NCBI GenBank assembly: GCA_027596075.1
Contig: JADGJC010000106.1
Span: 103,106 to 118,984, forward strand
Length of the DNA stretch: 15,879 bases
Source: Rhizophlyctis rosea
Taxonomy: Eukaryota; Chytridiomycota; Chytridiomycetes; Rhizophlyctidales; Rhizophlyctidaceae
Reading direction: 5' to 3'
Numbering within the stretch: position 1 is the stretch's first letter; the number at the start of each line of letters is the position of its first letter. Below, in pieces: positions 1 to 9,563 of this stretch. The notes beneath the pieces were generated by a model that saw nothing but the letters and a program-made list of their open reading frames with translations, was not told the DNA's origin and did no database searches. A program made the translations under genes and the position numbers.

Positions 1-2719
1 CCCTCCCACTCCGACTCCCTAAAACCCTAAGCGGAATAACACAATCAAACGCCTCAACCTCCACACCGCCCCCCGCAAACCGATGCTCAAAGCTCGGATC
101 CACCACCGGTGCCCGCGGATACATATCCGCATGGTTCGTTATAGATGATGATGAGGAAGATGTGATGAATTCTAGGCGGAGGGAGTAGGAAAGTCCGACT
201 GTGTGCGAGTGGTTGATGGTGAGTTAGTATTGGCACAATGGAGTTGCCATACGACCAGCGGAGAAGAGCCATTGTAAACAGGAAAACTCACAAGCACTAG
301 TCTTAAACTCCGGCGCCCCCGCACCCGGAACCGTCAACGCAACCCCCATCCTCCTCACATTCAACGTAACCCTGTGGCTCTCCGCAATGACCTTCCTTGT
401 CACTCGCTGCAACTGATGTTTCGGTTTGCTAGCGGCGAAACCGGGCTCGATCTGCTCTGTTGTTTCTAAGAACATTGATACCTGAAATTCGTATGACATG
501 ACGTCAGCATTAGTGAAACAGTTTTATTGATGGGCAAATGAGACGTGAAAACAAACCTGAAAACAAGGAACAGAACTCTTTCCAAAATCGACCGTCCCAC
601 TTATCGTCTCCCCCAACCGATACGTATTTCTCACTAATGTCAGCTTGGCGATGTGTTCGTTGTTTTTGCAGATGTCAAACGTGACTACGAATAGCACAAA
701 GTGCATGAGCTCTGGCGTGCCCAAACGAAGATAGCCAATCGGCCAACCCCATACCTTTACTACTCATCTGACACAACTGAATAATCCGCTGCATCGGCGT
801 CATGGGACCATCATCCGATCTCGGATCCGACGCTCCCGAAGTGGTCGATGATCTCTCAGCTGAGAACGTGCCAAAGAATGCAAGTCACTTTAATCGCGCG
901 CCCAGAGTTTTTGACAGGAGAACCATATTCCCCACCTACGGGAGTAACTGGCGTAACCGGACTATTCGCTCCATCCTGATTTTCAGCCACCACCGTCGCC
1001 TCGTCCTTATTTATGATGACCGGACTCAAGATATCATGAACTGGTCGTATCCCGTCCTCTATGAAACCAAAATGGAAGCCGAGCCTCAATATTTTTTGTG
1101 ATAAAGGCCCGTCTTGAGCATCCGCACAAACCAACCTTCCGTCCATCCAAACATCCTAAACGGCAACTGAAAGATCTGACTCCGCCTCGTCACTCCACCC
1201 CGCTGAACTCCCACAATCAGCTTATACGAAAACCGAAACAGTTTCCCTCGGTATGTCGGCGGTAATACCGCCGGTAGCGTGATTTCGTATTTGACTACCA
1301 AAATGGATGGCGTCAACACATCTAGCGAAAAGTCAACGCGAAACAGAAATCCAGAAATGCTCATACGCACATGACTTGCTCTCTCCAGGCGCCAGCGCCA
1401 AATCTACGAACAAAATCGATGGTGGTGTACTAAAGAGTGGGAGCTCTTTCCTATCTTCACCAAAAAAGAAATCCTTAACACATCTTCTCATGAGCTTTGC
1501 CCGCATTCCCATCACGAGCGACCCCGCGACAAAATCGTTACGAACCTGCACTCCTTCCCGCCGTCCCTCCTCCACTTCCCACCCCTAGCGACCCCCCGCC
1601 GCCCATCCCACTTGCAGTCCCATCAGCCGGTTTGTACATGACTTTCGACGCCAAAGAATCAAACGCCCCTCCCCGAATCCATGAATTGTCCACACTGAAT
1701 GCCCCCGTCATTTGAGCAAAGGCGTATGCTATCTCTTCAGGTTTCTCAAGATGTGCCGATGGAGCGGATCCAAATCCTGAATGCCATCCAGAATCTGTTG
1801 TGCGAACGGGTGCGAGGAGTGATGATGGATTGGAGGGGTTCCGAGATATTTGTAATGCTAAATTTGCGGTGCTAGATCGTGGAGATTCGGTCATTTGATG
1901 TAGGTTCAGTTTGGTTGCTTCGGATGGAGGAGGTGGAGGTGCGGAAGTCGGTTGGATGTGAGGAATGGGAGCATGCTCTGATGGGTAACTATGTGGTAGT
2001 GGAGGAGGGCCTGGGGCGTCGGGACTGATGCGAATTGGTTTGGAGGTGCTGGCGTCGGGCGATGTGGTATTGGGAGAGCCATAGCCTAGTGTGGAGCCAA
2101 CAGCGGCCCGCAAGGTGCTGAGAGAGATGGAGCGTCGGAGAAGCTGGGTGAAACTCATGCCTTCTGGTGCACTGGCAGAGGCAGATTTGCCATTCGCAGT
2201 GGGACCAAGTGCATCAGTGGAAGCGGAATCGGACTGGGGGTAGAGTGGTGTGATTTGGTTGGGTGTTTCCGGTGCTGCCTGAGGTGGTCGGATTGCTCCA
2301 TTCACTGGTTCCCGTCCATTGGTTGCATCATCGACGACCTCACCCCCATCTCCCCCGCCAGCCCGTCCCTCCAGGGCTTTCTCACCCTCCATAGTCCCTC
2401 TCCTTGAAGGCACAGACGCCCTTCCAGACTCTGTTACCGCCGTGGATGCTATTGAATCTCTGCGTGACCCAGTCCCAGTCCAACCAGCTGTTGTGGAAGC
2501 GAAAGAATCCCGCCGTGAATATATTGAAGGCGAACTTTGCGACTGCACTCCATTTCGTATCAGACTCTGTCGTTTGTCGGTGGTGGTGGTGCCAGTGCGT
2601 CCAGGGTTTGGTGGTTGGTATGCAGACGATTTGTTAGAAAATGTGAGTGTGCAGACGAACTTCTCTCCCGCAAAGAACACCGCGTCGTCTGGATAAGACG
2701 CGCTAAGAGTGACCACCAT
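1..2719 (-). CDS. RGP1: RGP1-like Golgi Rab-GEF subunit, 3' end cut by window edge
   Basis: Rgp1 pairs with Ric1 as the guanine-nucleotide exchange factor for Ypt6/Rab6 in endosome-to-Golgi retrograde traffic. The modelled exons on the minus strand are 2719-1546, 1454-1371, 1294-1136, 1058-936, 859-755, 684-557, 481-292 and 198-1, giving at least 720 residues. The N-terminus (YPDDAVFFAGEKFVCTLTF) is the arrestin-like start of the family, so ATG 2719 is chosen. A Ser/Pro/Gly-rich linker of nearly 300 residues follows, then EEIAYAFAQMTGAFSVD (about residue 328), ILFVDLALAPGESKS, LPPTYRGKLFRFSYKL, SPVIINKDEATV, FDICKNNEHIAKL, TYRLGETISGTVDF, SYSLRLEFIT and, close to the edge, FDCVIPLRV, which normally sits near the family C-terminus. 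All seven introns are GT-AG and 70-93 nt; every joined frame agrees, and six are phase 1. The family match is from recalled consensus, not a search. The least certain splice is 1545-1455, inside the poorly conserved linker end. Confidence 0.93.
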
Positions 2720-2768
2720 GACGATGATCAGGTCGCGGCCGAAGTCCTCTCAGTTGCTCTTTGCAAAA

Positions 2769-2789
2769 AAGCTTGTAGACTACAAGCTT
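2769..2789. repeat. Perfect 10-bp inverted repeat with 1-nt centre
   Basis: AAGCTTGTAG at 2769-2778 is followed by a single A and then its exact reverse complement CTACAAGCTT at 2780-2789. It lies 50-70 nt upstream of the RGP1 start codon, in its promoter or leader. It could be a dimeric transcription-factor site; as RNA it would need a larger loop than one base, so the DNA reading is favoured. Confidence 0.85.
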
Positions 2790-3025
2790 CAGCCGTAAGA
2801 CTAGGCGCTTCACGTCAGGGCCCTCCAAGTTCCTTGACCTTTTGGGTCTTTCGTGGACTTTTGAAGAATGCGGTAGATGTTGGAGATGCGCGTGCGAAGA
2901 GAGGACTCAGAGGAGGAAGGAGGAAACGGAAACGGGCACAAATTGTTGGCAACATTTGAGTCCAGTGTGCAAACGGCAGTCACGCCGGCTGCAGTATGGC
3001 AGAGGATCCGGAGTTGCTGATGTAA

Positions 3026-3063
3026 GCAGATCTGCCTTTAACCTGCAGATCTGCCTTCAACCT
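3026..3063. repeat. 19-bp tandem repeat, two copies, each with a palindrome
   Basis: The 19-base units at 3026-3044 and 3045-3063 differ at one position (TTTAACCT against TTCAACCT). Each begins with the 10-bp perfect palindrome GCAGATCTGC, so two identical palindromes sit exactly 19 bp apart in the RGP1/HDHD5 intergenic region. The arrangement resembles a duplicated protein-binding site, but no factor is known to me for it. Confidence 0.85.
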
Positions 3064-3644
3064 CGACAGCTGCTTTGAGTTGAAGCATCACACTCATTAT
3101 CTTCCTATCATGCAACTCATACACCAGCATTGGTTACTTTAGTTCATGACACATACAGTACATACCGCCCTTCTTGTCCACGTTGGACTGTTGGACGACA
3201 AATACATGACGAATGTTGCATAAACTATGTATGTGATTCAGACATCCCTCTAACAGATGCATTGGACGTTGCAAAGACCATCTCAGACATTACCTTCTTC
3301 ACACGGATAAAGTATCTGACGCTGTCTCCGTGGGTCTGACTGGATCATGAATGTACTTGTCTCATGAGATAGACCGCAAATCCACCCCAGTCAGCGAGGT
3401 ATCCAAACCAGTGAATGCAATTGCCTGCGCACAGTGAACAAGTTCTCGGGAAAGTACGACTCCGAAAAATAGTAAGAAAGCATGATCCAATAAAATCCTG
3501 CTGCCTCCCTTGGGTGCTTCACTTGGTACCTGAATCCTCGCTTGCTTGATGCCTATGTGGCATTCATTTGCATAGTCAGAAAAGACTCTTATTAGAACCC
3601 GCGCGTGACCACATGACAGCAGCCTTCACCACGAGCGACTCAGC

Positions 3645-3706
3645 CACGTGCACCCCTTCATTTCGATCGTGGTGGGCTCTGCCATCCACTTGTCCGTCTG
3701 ACCAAT
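3645..3706. promoter_or_regulatory. E-box (CACGTG) and CCAAT motif upstream of HDHD5
   Basis: CACGTG is at 3645-3650 and CCAAT at 3702-3706, the latter 30 bp upstream of the chosen HDHD5 start codon. CACGTG is the classic bHLH (Cbf1-type) site and CCAAT the HAP/NF-Y site. Both are short enough to occur by chance; support comes from the position and from the same pair recurring before the CHCHD2-like gene. Confidence 0.4.
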
Positions 3707-3735
3707 CTTCCGCTCCCACCGCTATCCTAGAAACG

Positions 3736-5993
3736 ATGCTTTTCCCACGCATAGCAAGGACGACCTTGTGGGAAGGAAGTGTGAGAGCACAGCAACTGTA
3801 TGTTGAATAAAGAGAGTTCTTCCACTGTTCGTACTGACCTCGGTGTTTCCCTCGCAAACCTTTTCAGAAATCGATTGCGGCCTCGTGTTGTTTGTTTGCA
3901 TACCCGTAAGGCGGTGAACATGGAGGTTGCGAACTTCGACACAAACTGCTTGCTGAAATGCTGAGCTTTAGAGTTACGAGCGTCAGAGATTGGTGTTGCG
4001 TTCGATATAGGTCAGTGGATGGTCTTACTGCCACAGACCAGCCGGGCCGTGCTGACTTCCGTTCACGGTAGACGGAGTTCTCTTGAAAGGGAAGACAGTA
4101 ATACCAGAAGCACGACGAGCTATTAAATTGTTGAAAGAGCGGTAAGGACCCATTTTTAGATTTCAATCTATTTGTTGCTAAGGTTCGCGGTTAGGAAAGT
4201 CCCTTTCATCTTTCTAACAAATGGCGGTAAACATCTTCGCGCTTTCGTACGGGAGGAACTTTTCGATATTCACATTGTTCACTCATGTCGCATAGGCGGT
4301 GTAACGGAAGAGTATAAGTCCAATGAGCTGGGCGAGCTGCTAGGTGCAAAGGTGGGACAAATCGTTATCCGTACAGCTTGTCTCCCAATTGACGATCGCC
4401 CGTGTAGTTCGATCCCATTCAGACAGTTCTTTCACACAGGTATGACGCCAGTACGTGGCATTCGCAGTGAATGGCTCTTTGAACAACCCACAGTCCCATG
4501 AAATCACTTGCAAACAAGTATGGAGACTCCGTTGTCCTTGTCCTCGGTCAAGATCAATGCAGAGTAGGTTCATACTTGTGTCAACTCTTGCTCTTATTTG
4601 ATGTTCCTGACTCACTCAAGGACGTCGCTCTCACCTACGGCTTTCGAAAACCTGTCACGGCGGATGAGGTCATGACCTGGAACCCATCCATGTGGCCGTT
4701 TCGCACATTACCAAAAGGACTGAAGGTGACGATCAAAGGGAATAGATGGATTGGACGTGGCTGCTGACAATCAGTCTTTCAACAGCCACCACAGCATGTT
4801 GACTTCAATAAAGAACCGGTAAGTTACAATCTCATTTAATGTGTATGAATGACCGCCATCTTTACGAGTCTGATGGTTTCTAGCGCACTAGATAAAAGCT
4901 ATTGTATGCCTATCTTTGCACAGAATGTTGACAAACAGCATGGGGTATAACATCCGATCATCGCGCAGCTGATGTTCCATGACTCGCGTGACTGGGGCCG
5001 GGATTTGCAATTGTGCTGCGATATTCTTCGATCGAAAGGTACGGACATTGACACTATGGGTACCTCAGATGCCTGTGGCTCCAACCTACTGATATTCACA
5101 ACGTACAGATGGGTACTTAGGAACAGTATCGGAGAGCCGGCATGAACAGAGGTGCGCAGATGCATGGGAATGCAATGTCCACCAAATGTGCCTAACCCCT
5201 CCCTGTGTAGCGTGCCTTTGTACTTCAGCAATCCAGACTTCATATGGGCCAATGATTATCAAATAAATCGATTTGCCCAGGTGGAATATAATTTTCACCG
5301 CTTGCGCCTTTGAGTTGGCCAATGCAATGGAGCGAAATCTGATCACGTCTCCATTGGCAGGGCGCCTTCAGAATAGCATTGGAAGTTCTGTATAAGGTAA
5401 ACCGACGTATGCAGACGTTGATAGCCCAGTTCGTAACCAATCTTGCCCATCAGGATCTGACTTGCAACACTCTTCACTACACAAAATTCGGTAAACCGGA
5501 ACATACGACATATATGTGAGTATATCAGCAGACTACACGTTGTGCAGGTGCATATTAGCTCACAGAAATGTCCGCGTTTGTGCAGATACGCAACAGAAGC
5601 TTTGAGCGCGTACGCGCGAATATTATGGGGCAACACGCAGGGTGCGTCAAAGACGAGTAAACGTCATGTGTATGCGGTTGGGGATAATCCGGCGTCAGGT
5701 GCGTTGATGTATTCGTTGATTCTTATGCGTTGATAACTCCCTATAACACTCTTTATTTGCTGAATGGAATCCCAACAGATATCGACGTAAGTCCCAGACG
5801 AATGCGCATGCATGATTGAACCTTAACTCACGTACTCCTGCAGGGCGCAAATCGTCACGGATGGGAATCGATTCTTGTGCGGACGGGGGTATGGAAAGAA
5901 GAGGAGCATGGGCATGGGCATGGGGCGACGCATGTTGTTCACAACGTGGAAGAGGCGGTAACTTTACTGTTGGAGAAGGAGGGGTTGTTGTAA
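3736..5993 (+). CDS. HDHD5: HAD subfamily IIA hydrolase, HDHD5/CECR5 family, mitochondrial type
   Basis: The predicted protein is 366 aa, normal to slightly short for the family. Exons: 3736-3797, 3868-3905, 3972-4010, 4072-4141, 4195-4226, 4296-4370, 4427-4439, 4494-4563, 4621-4725, 4786-4818, 4892-4903, 4969-5038, 5109-5151, 5211-5280, 5361-5396, 5454-5515, 5586-5698, 5779-5786, 5844-5993. All 18 introns are GT-AG, 53-80 nt, with agreeing phases. HAD motif I is FDIDGV (D45, D47), motif II LTNGGG (77-82), motif III lysine in FGKP (K270) and motif IV VGDNPASDI (D310, D315). Family blocks WNPSMWPF, FHDSRDWGRD and VPLYFSNPDFIWANDY are intact. The first 36 residues are Arg-rich with a single acidic residue, fitting a mitochondrial presequence; human HDHD5 is reported as mitochondrial. 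The frame is open upstream with an earlier ATG at 3613, but 3736 gives the best presequence. The intron ending at 4194 has an alternative acceptor at 4182, and exon 4427-4439 could begin at 4423. The physiological substrate is not known to me. Confidence 0.95.
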
Positions 5994-5998
5994 ATAAA
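5993..5998 (+). terminator. AATAAA polyadenylation signal overlapping the HDHD5 stop
   Basis: The hexamer AATAAA starts at the last base of the TAA stop codon (5991-5993). It is the canonical eukaryotic poly(A) signal sequence and implies a very short 3' UTR if used. The overlap with the stop may be coincidence. Confidence 0.4.
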
Positions 5999-8290
5999 AG
6001 ATGTGGACTGTGTCGTATGTGTATCAAAGCGATGCCATTGGTTTGTCAGGTGAAAAATGGTCGGCTTGATGGCGTGAATACTGTATAGTTTGCACTTGCC
6101 ACTGGTTCATGCAATCGTGCATCATGCTCATTGCTTTCGTGGTCACCTTTTTCTTTCAACCGGACTCCTCACCGTGAGGGCTGACTAAAGTTGTATATCC
6201 TGGCCGTTTTGTCTATGCAAATGTCAAGGACTGAATCAAGAGGTCGCCCCTGCATGGTGGAGGCTCCATCAATATATGGTGGACTCACAACCACATTTAT
6301 TTTTCACCACTTTCCATTGTTTGCGCGTCCAGCTTTCCTGGACATCAGCCATCATATTCTCAATGAATTCGTAATGTTGAACATAAGTCGGGAGTTCAGC
6401 ATGGGTTAGTCACCTCATGTCTGCACCAATTCTCGTCGAAAACAATTGCTTTCTTTTTTTGTCCCAAATGTGATTATTGTGGATGCTACTTCATGCCGCT
6501 GGCCTGTCCACTTCGCAACGGGCCACACTTGGTAGCTCGATCCTATGCCATGCATCCCTATCGACCGCTTCAACTCTTTTTTTTTTTTTTGGCCCTACAA
6601 GGCTGGCCATATTTGAAACATTGCTGACCGTGAAGACCGACGAAAAGCTCTCTTCTCTTCAAATCACTCGGAATGAAAAAGGGACAGTTGGAAGGAAAGA
6701 GCAATTCACGGATTCCTGCACGAGCTACATAGTCAGTTGTTTTACGGTGGTCATGATGCTTGTTGAAAGGTTGGGTGAAATCCATCCCGAGCTCTGTTCT
6801 GTTATTCTTAATAGGGTGCCACTTTCCCAACTTCGTACTTTCCACTGACAAGTTTGAGGAAGTTAAGAAGCAGAAACACGATTGAATTCGTTGTTGGAGA
6901 AGAAAGATTTGTTGTGGATAGAAGTTGTTTGTCGCGTACAGACGTACATATTCCGGGCGGGTGCAGTTCACTGGTTGGCAGTGACAGTATTGGCCGGTGA
7001 GGTTGTCGGCTTGTTATGTGCTCTGGTGCTTTGGCAAGCATCATTTCAATTTCCCAACTTACTATGTAGGATTGCGCAGTTTGTCTTTGTGCGTTCCATG
7101 AACTGATTGATATGTTCGACCATTCAATGTTGCATTTCTGACTATATCATCAGTAAAACTATGGATTCAATGGTTGCAATGAACATCTAATAAGTTCAAC
7201 ATGGTCTAGCCGGCCATGGACGCATTATGATAGGGTATTTGAAAAGTTATTTTTCCTTCGTATCACCTAGATTGTTTGTTCCATGCCCCCCACTTTAGGC
7301 ACTCCACTTGGAAGTCACCACTCAGCCCATTCCGAAACTTAAAAGAGCGACAGGTTGCTGTGTGGTTTAGTGAGTCTCATTCATTGGTACCCCTTCCAGA
7401 AAGAAACACAAGCGTCTTTTTTTTTGCCCGCCGGCAGGACTGCAAGTTTTCACGCATTGAAGTGTGTAACTATGTTCACGACCATACCAACGTTCAACAG
7501 TAAAAAGTTCTTCTTCATTTAACCGTCACGGACAACAGACCGGTGGATTGCGTGTGTGCCACGTGTCTGCTGGTTGAGGCAATGGTGACATTTGCGCAAA
7601 TGTCTGCAGAAAAGTCCTTCAGCATGTTATTACTCTGCCCTAGGTGCATGAATTAATGCAAAGCATCGGAAGCTCAAGGAGCAACTGTATGAATGCTTTG
7701 ATATAAGAGTTACACAGTTTACACTAAACACATGCAAAAAGTTGACTGCGTTGTAGGAAACTTAGGAAAGAGTAGAGGAGGCACAAGTAGTCTCAACTTG
7801 AGCCAAGTTCCTCAGCCTCAATCTGACGGGCGCGCAAACTGCTTGCAGAAACACAAGATTCTTGAGTCTTGCACTCTCGATACTTCAAAGAGTTTATATC
7901 AAATTCCCTTCCACGATGCTGCTGGCGGTAGCTGCGTTGTTCTGACAACTGCAGAATCATTTGCTTCTTTGAAGGGATTCCTTCCGGGATAATTTTTTTC
8001 CGCATTTGTGCACATTTGGCTTGCGGCCAATTTGTGGAACTTCTACATCAATGCGCAATGTCGATCCCCATATTAATAATACAGAACGAACACCGCATCC
8101 GCTTTCACAGAAGCCGTTTTGCAATTGGTCTGAAAGGACCCCAGGCGAACATTCCAGCCCATACGATGCCTTACGTAATGATTGTAATCCGGAGCCGGTG
8201 GTGGATCACGTGCTTACCAATCACGTCTCGCCACGATCCGTCAGTTGGAACCTTGGTCATCGTCATCGAGGCGCAGCGATCGGCACACCC
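5999..8290. other. Gene-free 2.3 kb stretch with T-tracts
   Basis: No open frame on either strand shows a protein-family pattern, and joining neighbouring frames through GT-AG signals gave nothing recognisable. T-tracts are seen at 6454-6460, 6577-6590 (14 T) and 7417-7425 (9 T). No tRNA or rRNA was recognised. It may be 3' and 5' flanks, unannotated non-coding RNA or decayed sequence. Confidence 0.5.
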
Positions 8291-8303
8291 AAAACTATAA
8301 AAG
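8207..8303 (+). promoter_or_regulatory. E-box, CCAAT and TATA promoter of the CHCHD2-like gene
   Basis: CACGTG at 8207-8212 is followed by CCAAT at 8217-8221 and the TATA box TATAAAAG at 8296-8303. The start codon at 8440 lies about 140 nt below the TATA box, which leaves an A/C-rich leader of roughly 110 nt. The order and spacing fit an RNA polymerase II core promoter. Confidence 0.65.
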
Positions 8304-8439
8304 GACCCTGACCATCTCAACAACCCCAACAGCTCTATTTCACCTCATACAGCATACCACAAACCCACACCAAAACCTATCGTGCAGAGGACAACACACA
8401 CAACCCCCTATCTACGACACAAAAAATCTAACCACAACC

Positions 8440-9106
8440 ATGCCTCGCGGTGGATCTCGTTCCAGCGGTGGTGGCGGCGGTCACCGCTCCTCATCCGGCT
8501 CCCGTTCATACTCCTCAGCACCTCCCCGTACCCGCGCCGTCCCCCCCGCCACACCACCACCACGTCCGGGCGCTCCTCACCCGCCATCATCAATCGCACA
8601 GCAGCAGCGATCTCCCGGTTTGTTTGGACAGTTTGCGTCGACTGCTGCAGGCGTTGCTGTTGGGAGTGCTATTGTGAGTGTTTGGAGCGTAGTTTTGGAT
8701 ACCGAGTGGAATGATCAGTTTGGGTTCATCATGCTTATTCTTATTTGTTTATAGGGACACACACTAGTCGGTGCATTCGGCGGTCTATTTCCCCGACATG
8801 CAAGAGAGGAGATGGCATATCAAGAAGGTCTAGAAGAAGTACCCGGTCAATCAGTTGGCTCACGGCTACCTGGGTCCGCTTTGCTGTTTGGGGTATGTAT
8901 CGCTACATCACACGTCCTTCATTCACATCCCACATGCTGACATACACTTTGTTGCGGTTTTTCAGACTGCAGGTGCTGCCGCATGGTACCGCAACCGTCT
9001 CATCCAGCAGGCCGGACACGCCGCAAGAGTAGGGCCGGCAAGACCTCTATTGGGTGCTGTGGCATTGGGTGCAGGAGCTTTGGGTTTGATCAACCTTGTG
9101 TCATAA
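8440..9106 (+). CDS. CHCHD2/Mix17-like N-terminal protein lacking the CX9C domain
   Basis: The exons are 8440-8673, 8755-8892 and 8966-9106, giving 170 aa; both introns are GT-AG, phase 0, 81 and 73 nt, with GTGAGT and GTATGT donors. Start 8440 has a good context (ACCACAACCATG). Residues 1-58 are Gly/Ser/Arg/Pro-rich, like the basic presequence of CHCHD2/CHCHD10/Mix17. PGLFGQFASTAAGVAVGSAI, then GHTLVGAFGG after the intron, matches the conserved glycine-zipper segment of that family almost exactly. The family then normally ends in a twin CX9C CHCH domain, which oxidised by Mia40 is held in the intermembrane space. Here no cysteine pairs follow; instead there are an acidic patch (EEMAYQEGLEEV), a hydrophobic stretch ending in AAAWYRNRLIQQ and a C-terminal LLGAVALGAGALGLINLVS that could insert in a membrane. 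A mitochondrial role is inferred from the N-terminus only. Confidence 0.85.
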
Positions 9107-9155
9107 GAGTTTGTAGCATATCACCTTGTGTCATAAGAGTTTGTAGCATATCACC
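9093..9155 (+). repeat. 30-bp tandem duplication spanning a stop codon
   Basis: Bases 9093-9125 are identical to 9123-9155, i.e. a 30-bp unit repeated 2.1 times without mismatch. The unit includes the last coding codons (LVS) and the TAA stop of the CHCHD2-like gene plus the first bases of its 3' UTR, so a second in-frame copy of the terminal codons and stop follows 30 nt later. The identity suggests a recent event. Confidence 0.95.
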
Positions 9156-9563
9156 GCATTTGTATTATTTTCTGCTAGCTGCAGTTCAATGTAAATTTCA
9201 TGCAATGTGAACGACCAGATGCCTATATGGTTTGTTCCAGTTGGCATTGGCAGTTCTTTTTCTTCCCATTGATCAGTGGATGCGGAGCCTATATATGTTG
9301 TTGACTGGCCAGAATGTTTGAAGGAGGAAAGTCTTGCAGATGGAGCATTGGGGGTAACTGTATTGCGGACCTGTGGTTGATTGCTACTTTTCATGTGCAT
9401 CTGTTGATGTTTTGGCCAGGAAGCCCCGAAATCTTTCCAAGAACCCAAACGCCCCTCGCATGATGACTGTGCTTCATAACGGATTGCTGAGCCGCCAGAA
9501 AGATGCCTTGGAGCCAACTTGGCAACTCCACCTCAAAATCCTTTTCTTCACCTTACAAAATGA
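9156..9563. other. Intergenic region upstream of the first F-box-like gene
   Basis: About 400 bp with no convincing exon. A TATATAT core at 9290-9296 may be the promoter of the next gene but lies some 270 bp above its coding sequence. If that gene has an upstream first exon carrying its start codon, it must be here; no model was convincing. Confidence 0.4.

Larger units (their letters stand above)
2720..3735. promoter_or_regulatory. Divergent intergenic region between RGP1 and HDHD5
   Basis: This roughly 1 kb stretch separates two divergently transcribed genes, so it should hold both promoters and leaders. No convincing coding exon was found: the open frames here lack any recognisable protein pattern. 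It contains a 21-bp inverted repeat close to the RGP1 start, a 19-bp tandem repeat with internal palindromes, and an E-box plus CCAAT motif close to the HDHD5 start, each listed separately. No clear TATA box was seen for either gene. Confidence 0.7.

Noticed and set aside
802..1101. Plus-strand open frame inside RGP1
   Set aside because: It overlaps two conserved RGP1 exons and an intron on the other strand and has no recognisable protein pattern.
4407..4417. GTTCGATCCCA, resembling a tRNA B-box
   Set aside because: No matching A-box, acceptor stem or anticodon arm surrounds it, and it lies inside an HDHD5 intron.
4899..5636. Several overlapping minus-strand open frames across the HDHD5 gene
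   Set aside because: They lie opposite exons and introns that together encode a full, motif-complete hydrolase; they show no family pattern themselves.
5905..5935. Short GGGCAT repeats
   Set aside because: They encode the HGHGHG run in the last HDHD5 exon and are simple codon repetition, not a separate element.
6577..6590. Run of 14 T as a polymerase III terminator
   Set aside because: No tRNA, 5S or other polymerase III gene was recognised upstream on the plus strand; a simple homopolymer is sufficient.
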